Source: Macrostomum hystrix
Taxonomy: Eukaryota > Platyhelminthes > Macrostomidae
Direction of reading: 5' to 3'
DNA: 64,000 nucleotides
Assembly: GCA_950097015.1 (NCBI GenBank)
Contig: CATNEN010000031.1
Span: forward strand, 1,922,001-1,986,000
Shown here: piece by piece, positions 56,297-64,000 of the stretch
How the letters are laid out: each line of letters begins with the position of its first letter
How positions within the stretch are numbered: position 1 is the stretch's first letter
Position numbers and translations under genes: made by a program
The notes under the pieces: model-generated
Databases searched by the model: none
Seen by the model: the letters and a program-made list of their open reading frames with translations, nothing else
Told to the model about the DNA's origin: nothing

Positions 56297-59200
56297 ATTC
56301 TAGCTACAGTCCCAGTCTGTAGATCTCATTCTAGCTACAGTCCCAGTCTGTAGATCTCATTCTAGCTACAGTCCCAGTCTGTAGATCTCATTCTAGCTAC
56401 AGTCCCAGTCTGTAGATCTCATTCTAGCTACAGTCCCAGTCTGTAGATCTCATTCTAGCTACAGTCCCAGTCTGTAGATCTCATTCTAGCTACAGTCCCA
56501 GTCTGTAGATCTCATTCTAGCTACAGTCCCAGTCTGTAGATCTCATTCTAGCTACAGTCCCAGTCTGTAGATCTCATTCTAGCTACAGTCCCAGTCTGTA
56601 GATCTCATTCTAGCTACAGTCCCAGTCTGTAGATCTCATTCTAGCTACAGTCCCAGTCTGTAGATCTCATTCTAGCTACAGTCCCAGTCTGTAGATCTCA
56701 TTCTAGCTACAGTCCCAGTCTGTAGATCTCATTCTAGCTATAGTCCCAGTCTGTAGATCTCATTCTAGCTACAGTCCCAGTCTGTAGATCTCATTCTAGC
56801 TACAGTCCCAGTCTGTAGATCCCATTCTAGCTACAGTCCCAGACTGTAGATCCCATTCTAGCTACAGTCCCAGTCTGTAGATCCCATTCTAGCTACAGTC
56901 CCAGTCTGTAGATCCCATTCTAGCTACAGTCCCAGACTGTAGATCCCATTCTAGCTACAATATTAGACTGTAGATCCCATTCTAGCTACAGTCCCAGTCT
57001 GTAGATCCCATTCTAGCTACAGTCCCAGTCTGTAGATCCCATTCTAGCTACGGTCCCAGACTGTAGATCCCACTCTAGCTACAGTCCCAGACTGTAGATC
57101 TCATTCTAGCTACAGTCCCAGTCTGTAGATCCCATTCTAGCTACAGTCCCAGTCTGTAGATCCCATTCTAGCTACAGTCCCAGACTGTAGATCCCATTCT
57201 AGCTACAGTCCCAGTCTGTAGATCCCATTCTAGCTACGGTCCCAGACTGTAGATCCCACTCTAGCTACAGTCCCAGACTGTAGATCCCATTCTAGCTACA
57301 GTCCCAGTCTGTAGATCCCATTCTAGCTACAATATTAGACTGTAGATCCCATTCTAGCTACAGTCCCAGACTGTAGATCCCACTCTAGCTACAGTCCCAG
57401 ACTGTAGATCCCATTCTAGCTACAGTCCCAGTCTGTAGATCCCATTCTAGCTACAGTCCCAGACTGTAGATCCCATTCTAGCTACAGTCCCAGTCTGTAG
57501 ATCCCATTCTAGCTACGGTCCCAGACTGTAGATCCCATTCTAGCTACAGTCCCAGACTGTAGATCCCATTCTAGCTACAGTCCCAGTCTGTAGATCCCAT
57601 TCTAGCTACAGTCCCAGTCTGTAGATCTCATTCTAGCTACAGTCCCAGTCTGTAGATCTCATTCTAGCTACAGTCCCAGTCTGTAGATCTCATTCTAGCT
57701 ACAGTCCCAGTCTGTAGATCCCATTCTAGCTACAGTCCCAGTCTGTAGATCTCATTCTAGCTACAGTCCCAGACTGTAGATCCCACTCTAGCTACAGTCC
57801 CAGACTGTAGATCCCATTCTAGCTACAATATTAGACTGTAGATCCCATTCTAGCTACAGTCCCAGACTGTAGATCCCATTCTAGCTACAGTCCCAGTCTG
57901 TAGATCCCATTCTAGCTACAGTCCCAGTCTGTAGATCCCATTCTAGCTACAGTCCCAGTCTGTAGATCTCATTCTAGCTACAGTCCCAGTCTGTAGATCT
58001 CATTCTAGCTACAGTCCCAGTCTGTAGATCTCATTCTAGCTACAGTCCCAGTCTGTAGATCTCATTCTAGCTACAGTCCCAGACTGTAGATCCCATTCTA
58101 GCTACAATATTAGACTGTAGATCCCATTCTAGCTACAGTCCCAGTCTGTAGATCTCATTCTAGCTACAGTCCCAGTCTGTAGATCTCATTCTAGCTACAG
58201 TCCCAGACTGTAGATCCCACTCTAGCTACAGTCCCAGACTGTAGATCCCATTCTAGCTACAGTCCCAGACTGTAGATCCCACTCTAGCTACAGTCCCAGT
58301 CTGTAGATCCCATTCTAGCTACAGTCCCAGACTGTAGATCCCACTCTAGCTACAGTCCCAGACTGTAGATCCCATTCTAGCTACAATATTAGACTGTAGA
58401 TCCCATTCTAGCTACAGTCCCAGACTGTAGATCCCATTCTAGCTACAGTCCCAGTCTGTAGATCCCATTCTAGCTACAATATTAGACTGTAGATCCCATT
58501 CTAGCTACAGTCCCAGACTGTAGATCCCACTCTAGCTACAGTCCCAGTCTGTAGATCCCATTCTAGCTACAGTCCCAGACTGTAGATCCCATTCTAGCTA
58601 CAGTCCCAGACTGTAGATCCCATTCTAGCTACAATATTAGACTGTAGATCCCATTCTAGCTACAATATTAGACTGTAGATCCCATTCTAGCTACAGTCCC
58701 AGTCTGTAGATCCCATTCTAGCTACAGTCCCAGACTGTAGATCCCATTCTAGCTACAGTCCCAGTCTGTAGATCCCATTCTAGCTACGGTCCCAGACTGT
58801 AGATCCCACTCTAGCTACAGTCCCAGACTGTAGATCCCATTCTAGCTACAATATTAGACTGTAGATCCCATTCTAGCTACAGTCCCAGTCTGTAGATCCC
58901 ATTCTAGCTACAGTCCCAGACTGTAGATCCCATTCTAGCTACAATATTAGACTGTAGATCCCATTCTAGCTACAGTCCCAGTCTGTAGATCCCATTCTAG
59001 CTAGAGTCCCAGTCTGTAGATCTCATTCTAGCTACAATCCCAGTCTGTAGATCCCACTCAATCATTTTATTCTGAGCAAGCGCAACCCCTCGTGAGCGAT
59101 TCCGTATGCGCGTTGGTCAAGTTTTCTCAGGCCTCGTCAGTGTCGACTGCTCAAGAGCGGGTTTGCGTAAGACTGAACTAACATTTCCTAGAATGCAAGT

Positions 59201-59902
59201 TGAACCGAGCGAAGAGCTCCAAAGTAGAAAGCAGAAGACTGAAAGCAAGTCGGGCGCGGTCATTGTGTAGCAACTTGTCAGCGGTCAGCGGTGCTACGAT
59301 AGTCTAGTTTACCCACTCGAGGACAAGCGCAGGTGTTCAGCGATCCTCTGAGAGCCAGAAAAAGAAGCGACACCGAAATATCCCCCATACGACTTCCCCC
59401 CCACCGCATGACTAAGGTCGATCACTCTCCTGCCCTATCACACTGAGCTAATTTGAGCGATCGCTCATGTGCCTAAATTTGTAGTCGTAAAACTGCTCAA
59501 AACGTGAAAAATGTTTAATATTTTGCAGTCTACAAAAGCAACAATGAGACCATTTTCTACCTTTTTAGCGGTAGGGAAGAACTCTAGGAGGATAAGAAAT
59601 GTTCTGAAGAGACACTCGCCTCAAGACAATGAGCACAAAGATGGGAGAATAAAATGTGATGGGGATGGCGGGCGCAGTTTTTCTGACACTTTAGACTAAA
59701 AAAGAGCAAGCCTGAGAATGACAGCTCAGAAAAAAAGAAATTAGTGAACTGACAGCTTGAATACAGTATTGTCAAGATGTTTTATAAATGATTAAAAGTG
59801 TATTTAACATAAGACCATAGATATAACGAGGTGGTAATGCAGGCTTAATCGCACAACCCGAAATCGCAGTAAATTTCTAAGAAAATAGGTTGGCCAACTT
59901 AC
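55996..59902 (-). other. Intron A-B (3.9 kb)
   Basis: Donor AG|GTAAGT at 59902. Its 3' part is the 39-bp acceptor array, preceded in transcript order by the 31-bp array (56292-59056) and about 850 bp of single-copy DNA without recognised features. Confidence 0.72.
56292..59056. repeat. 31-bp hairpin-forming minisatellite, about 89 copies
   Basis: Unit CATTCTAGCTACAGTCCCAG then TCTGTAGATCT. Each unit holds the inverted repeat CTACAG/CTGTAG. Unit types: GTCTGTAGATCTC (left part), GACTGTAGATCCC, and ATATTAGACTGTAG, mixed toward the right. It shares CCAGTCTGTAGATCC with the array at 60826-62400. Confidence 0.95.
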
Positions 59903-60132
59903 CTGCAGAATTTGGCATGCACCTCTCTCAGCTTGGCGCTCCATTTGCCGCCATTGTCCGGGATAACGTGCCTGTCCTTAGTGGCCAGGTACTCGGCTAT
60001 GAATGCATTGTCTGATGCGTCCACCTGACGGCCTTCCGACCCCACCATGGTCTTGTTGCCGTCAATGTACACTGGTACCAGGTTTACACCTGTGATCGCT
60101 ACGTTGACTGTGATGCCTGGGTTGGCGCCCTC
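59903..60132 (-). CDS. Exon A: first visible ectodomain exon
   Basis: 230 bp, acceptor TTTCCTCAG|GAG (phase 0 entry), donor TGCAG|GTAAGT (phase 2). It encodes EGANPGITVNVAITGVNLVP, 'VYIDGNKTMVGSEGRQVDA', 'NAFIAEYLATKDRHVIPDNG' and ends KLREVHAKFC. One Cys, one sequon (NKT). The gene continues upstream; no further exon was found up to the window edge. Confidence 0.76.
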
Positions 60133-60149
60133 CTGAGGAAAGGATTTAG

Positions 60150-60370
60150 AAACTTCTGAGGCAAACTGGAATCTTCCGAGACAAACTGGAATCTTCCAAG
60201 ACAAACTGGAATCTTCTGAGACAAACTGGAATCTTCCGAGACAAACTGGAATCTTCCGAGACAAACTGGAATCTTCCGAGACAAACTGGAATCTTCTGAG
60301 ACAAACTGGAATCGTCTGAGACAAACTGGAATCGTCTGAGACAATCTGGAATCGTCTGAGACAAACTGAT
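60150..60370. repeat. 20-bp minisatellite next to the exon A acceptor, about 11 copies
   Basis: Unit CTTCCGAGACAAACTGGAAT with CTTCTG and CGTCTG variants. It begins only about 18 bp from the acceptor of exon A, so it occupies the branch-point/upstream part of the 3' splice region. Confidence 0.93.
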
Positions 60371-60825
60371 CTGATCTAAATAAAAATCTTTCAAACTAAA
60401 CTGCAACCTAAAACGTAGAGTTAACAAAACAATGGATCAAGCGTAGCTGCCTAAACAGAAGGATCTGAGCCTAAGGAAATCAGGTTTTGTGCCAGCCGTC
60501 CTGTTTTTGGGCAGTTAAGCACGCTTAAGCTAACTTTCACTGCTTGCGCCTTTATGTTGATACAACAAATGCCACGTCCGCGGCCGTCTGTCTGGCTGTC
60601 TGTTTGCCGAACGTGGCGAAATGCACTGCCGCCATCGCTTTGGCAGCCCCCGTGGGAGCTGCGACATCTGGACGATGGTGTAGGGGAAGGGACTTGGCGG
60701 CGACAGTGCGACAGAATTTCTGTCTCCTGTGCCCTTTCTCTGTCACGAATGGAAACACGGAGCTAATTTAATTGTCAGACCGATTGCCATTGCGCACTAG
60801 GATAATTCTAGTTCGTAGTTACCAC

Positions 60826-62400
60826 TCATCCACTTCCAGTCTATACATCTCACTCATCCACTTCCAGTCTGTAGATCCCACTCATCCACTTCCAGTCTAT
60901 AGATCCCACTCATCCACTTCGAGTCTATAGATCCCACTCATCCACTTCCAGTCTGTAGATCCCACTCATCCACTTCCAGTCTATAGATCCCACTCATCCA
61001 CTTCGAGTCTATACATCCCACTCATCCACTTCCAGTCTGTAGATCCCACTCATCCACTTCCAGTCTATACATCCCACTCATCCACTTCCAGTCTGTAGAT
61101 CCCACTCATCCACTTCCAGTCTATAGATCCCACTCATCCACTTCCAGTCTATACATCCCACTCATCCACTTTGGGTCTGTAGATCCCACTCATCCACTTC
61201 CAGTCTATAGATCCCACTCATCCACTTCCAGTCTATACATCCCACTCATCCACTTTGGGTCTGTAGATCCCACTCATCCACTTCCAGTCTATAGATCCCA
61301 CTCATCCACTTCCAGTCTATAGATCCCACTCATCCACTTCCAGTCTGCAGATCCCACTCATCCACTTCCAGTCTATAGATCCCACTCATCCACTTTCAGT
61401 CTGTAGATCCCACTCATCCACTTCCAGTCTGCAGATCCCACTCATCCACTTCCAGTCTATAGATCCCACTCATCCACTTCGAGTCTATACATCCCACTCA
61501 TCCACTTCCAGTCTGTAGATCCCACTCATCCACTTCCAGTCTATACATCCCACTCATCCACTTCCAGTCTATACATCCCACTCATCCACTTCCAGTCTGT
61601 AGATCCCACTCATCCACTTCCAGTCTATAGATCCCACTCATCCACTTCGAGTCTATACATCCCACTCATCCACTTCCAGTCTGTAGATCCCACTCATCCA
61701 CTTCCAGTCTATACATCCCACTCATCCACTTCCAGTCTGTAGATCCCACTCATCCACTTCCAGTCTATAGATCCCACTCATCCACTTCGAGTCTATACAT
61801 CCCACTCATCCACTTCCAGTCTATAGATCCCACTCATCCACTTCGAGTCTATACATCCCACTCATCCACTTCCAGTCTGTAGATCCCACTCATCCACTTC
61901 CAGTCTATAGATCCCACTCATCCACTTCGAGTCTATACATCCCACTCATCCACTTCCAGTCTGTAGATCCCACTCATCCACTTTGGGTCTGTAGATCCCA
62001 CTCATCCACTTCCAGTCTATAGATCCCACTCATCCACTTCGGGTCTGTAGATCCCACTCATCCACTTTCAGTCTGTAGATCCCACTCATCCACTTCCAGT
62101 CTGCAGATCCCACTCATCCACTTCCAGTCTGCAGATCCCACTCATCCACTTCCAGTCTATAGATCCCACTCATCCACTTTCAGTCTGTAGATCCCACTCA
62201 TCCACTTCCAGTCTGCAGATCCCACTCATCCACTTCCAGTCTATAGATCCCACTTATCCATTTCCAGTCTGTAGATCCCACTCATCCACTTCGAGTCTGC
62301 AGATCCCACTCATCCACTTCCAGTCTATAGATCCCACTCATCCACTTCCAGTCTATAGATCTCACTCATACACTTCCAGTCTGTAGATCCCATTCATATT
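60826..62400. repeat. 28-bp minisatellite, about 56 copies
   Basis: Core CACTCATCCACTTCCAGTCT then ATAGATCC; variants CTGTAGATCC, CTATACATCC, TTCGAGTCT and TTTGGGTCT recur in blocks. Shares CCAGTCTGTAGATCCCA with the 31-bp array on the other side of exon A. Confidence 0.95.
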
Positions 62401-63127
62401 CTTTGAGTCTGTAATTCATTTCTTCCTACTTCCACCGCATCGCATCTTCGCATCTTCCGCATCTTCAATATGAGGGTGAGTTCTTACTTTTAGTGAGGCC
62501 TTAAGAGCAGAAATTTCGGATGCGGTTTGGGGAAGTGGGAAATCAACTGCAGTGATTTGCAGTCTGCCTCACTCACCATTTTCTGTGTCTAGGGACCTGA
62601 CTGAGAATTGCCTTCTTCATCACTCCCTCGCTCTATCACAGACTACTCTCGCCGCCAGCCTCAAAATTTTGAGTCCTTTTCCCATCAAGCTTAGAAACTT
62701 ATTTCTCTTAGTGAGGACTTGACCATGTCTCTGCGTATTTCCCATCGGATTAAATAGGAGGGGGGTGGGCGTCACGGCACGGACGAACTCGGCTTAATCT
62801 GCACGCCCTGCTTGACCTTTTGAGCGAGGCCTCTGTCTTGCTTTTATATCTTTTTTTCTATCTCTAAACCATTTTTCTAGTCGAAGAACTTTTTGTGGAG
62901 TCTTCTTATGGGACTCGGGGGTGAGTGAGGATTTTTAAGAGGCAATCGAATTGATAATACTGCTCGACGTGGGAAATTGTGTCAGCTTTAGTGGGGGTGG
63001 TGGAGTCCAGATTCTCTGTCACTGTGTCGAGAAGTGGCAGCATCGCTCTAGAATCCCAATTTGCTGCTTGTCAAGGTGAACTCATTAACTCATCACTTTA
63101 CATTTATTAGCTCAAATTCTGAGCTTG
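62401..63127. other. Single-copy intron segment
   Basis: No exon, RNA gene or repeat could be supported here. Confidence 0.4.
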
Positions 63128-64000
63128 GGAACAGTGGTTTCCCTACCTGAATGATCGTGAGAGAACAGTGGTTTCCCTACCTGAATGATTGTGAGAGAAC
63201 AGTGGTTTCCCTACCTGAATGATTGTGAGAGAACAGTGGTTTCCCTACCTGAATGATCGTGATAGAACAGTGGTTTCCCTACCTGAATGATTGTGAGAGA
63301 ACAGTGGTTTCCCTACCTGAATGATTGTGAGAGAACAGTGGTTTCCCTACCTGAATGATCGTGAAAGAACAGTGGTTTCCCTACCTGAATGATCGTGAGA
63401 GAACAGTGGTTTCCCTACCTGAATGATTGTGATAGAACAGTGGTTTCCCTACCTGAATGATTGTGAGAGAACAGTGGTTTCCCTACCTGAATGATCGTGA
63501 GAGAACACTGGTTTCCCTACCTGAATGATCGTGAAAGAACAGTGGTTTCCCTACCTGAATGATCGTGAGAGAACAGTGGTTTCCCTACCTGAATGATTGT
63601 GATAGAACAGTGGTTTCCCTACCTGAATGATTGTGAGAGAACAGTGGTTTCCCTACCTGAATGATCGTGAGAGAACAGTGGTTTCCCTACCTGAATGATC
63701 GTGATAGAACAGTGGTTTCCCTACCTGAATGATTGTGAGAGAACAGTGGTTTCCCTACCTGAATGATTGTGATAGAACAGTGGTTTCCCTACCTGAATGA
63801 TTGTGAGAGAACAGTGGTTTCCCTACCTGAATGATCGTGAGAGAACACTGGTTTCCCTACCTGAATGATCGTGAGAGAACACTGGTTTCCCTACCTGAAT
63901 GATCGTGAGAGAACACTGGTTTCCCTACCTGAATGATCGTGAGAGAACAGTGGCTTCCCTACCTGAATGATCGTGAGAGAACAGTGGCTTCCCTACCTGA
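63128..64000. repeat. 34-bp minisatellite with a donor-like motif on the gene strand, about 25 copies, open at the window edge
   Basis: Unit includes GAACAGTGGTTTCCCTACCT then GAATGATCGTGAGA. On minus each unit reads CATTCAG|GTAGGGAAACC, a good splice-donor match (CAG|GTAGGG). Variants are ATCGTG/ATTGTG, GAGAG/GATAG/GAAAG and GCTTCC at the far end. Confidence 0.93.

Larger units (their letters stand above)
14154..60132 (-). other. Gene span: large five-pass membrane glycoprotein, 5' end beyond the window
   Basis: Eleven minus-strand exons (A-K) join without a phase error into 4317 nt: 1438 residues plus stop. Residue numbers start at the first visible one. 1-620 is an ectodomain with nine N-x-S/T sequons and a Cys-rich block at about 95-240 (14 Cys). 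Predicted spans: TM1 ~622-646, TM2 ~679-706, TM3 ~996-1018, TM4 ~1106-1130, TM5 ~1297-1322. Basic/Gln-rich TM1-TM2 and TM3-TM4 linkers and sequons in the other two loops place the N-terminus and long loops outside and the poly-Gln C-tail inside. Prominin and tweety share this five-span layout with two large outer loops, but neither has so long an ectodomain and I see no diagnostic motif. The function is unknown; a surface receptor, adhesion or fusion protein would all fit. Introns run from 81 bp to 17.9 kb. Confidence 0.75.
60133..64000 (-). other. Intron upstream of exon A, running off the window
   Basis: At least 3.9 kb. It contains three arrays (60150-60370, 60826-62400, 63128-64000) and single-copy DNA at 60371-60825 and 62401-63127 without recognised exons. 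Confidence 0.6.

Overview
This is animal nuclear DNA, not a prokaryotic replicon. Protein-coding sequence is split into short exons bounded by GT...AG introns whose phases match across every junction I joined. Mitochondrial ribosomal protein mS40 is recognisable. The non-coding DNA is full of minisatellites, Helitrons, a hAT-like miniature element and tRNA-derived SINEs. A 36-bp intron, GC-rich Gln/Gly/Ala-biased exons and a SINE core like those of molluscs and related phyla would fit a spiralian invertebrate such as a free-living flatworm. That placement is inference.

Layout. 1-1057 (+): the last three exons of a gene with a low-complexity C-terminus. 2735-4106 (-): mS40 (MRPS18B), two exons, first exon not found. 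5179-5772 (+): decayed retroelement ORF with a PHD-like finger. 8656-9999 (-): complete three-exon gene for a 128-residue acidic protein. 11.2-13.4 kb: two intergenic minisatellites. 14154 to beyond 60132 (-): one large gene, 11 exons visible, 4317 nt in frame (1438 residues plus stop, 5' end outside the window). It encodes a Cys-rich, N-glycosylation-rich ectodomain followed by five predicted membrane spans and a poly-Gln tail. Its introns occupy most of the window.

Intron content. Nearly every long intron carries its own minisatellite(s). The 17.9-kb intron between exons B and C is mostly a head-to-tail series of rolling-circle (Helitron) elements at 39119-53680. The long members each carry a 23-bp array followed by an 18-bp array, and three have a tRNA-like module upstream. 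A truncated Helitron with the start of an Arg/Glu-rich ORF lies at 37955-39118. A hAT-like miniature element occurs twice, once with its 16-bp internal repeat expanded to about 45 units.

The best candidates for new biology are: a 39-bp minisatellite built from the splice acceptor of exon B, able to add 13 in-frame residues per unit; the tandem minisatellite-bearing Helitrons; a 31-bp array whose units keep a pol III B-box/T-arm motif; and arrays that abut splice junctions. I could run no alignments, so family calls rest on motif recognition and unnamed proteins are left unnamed.
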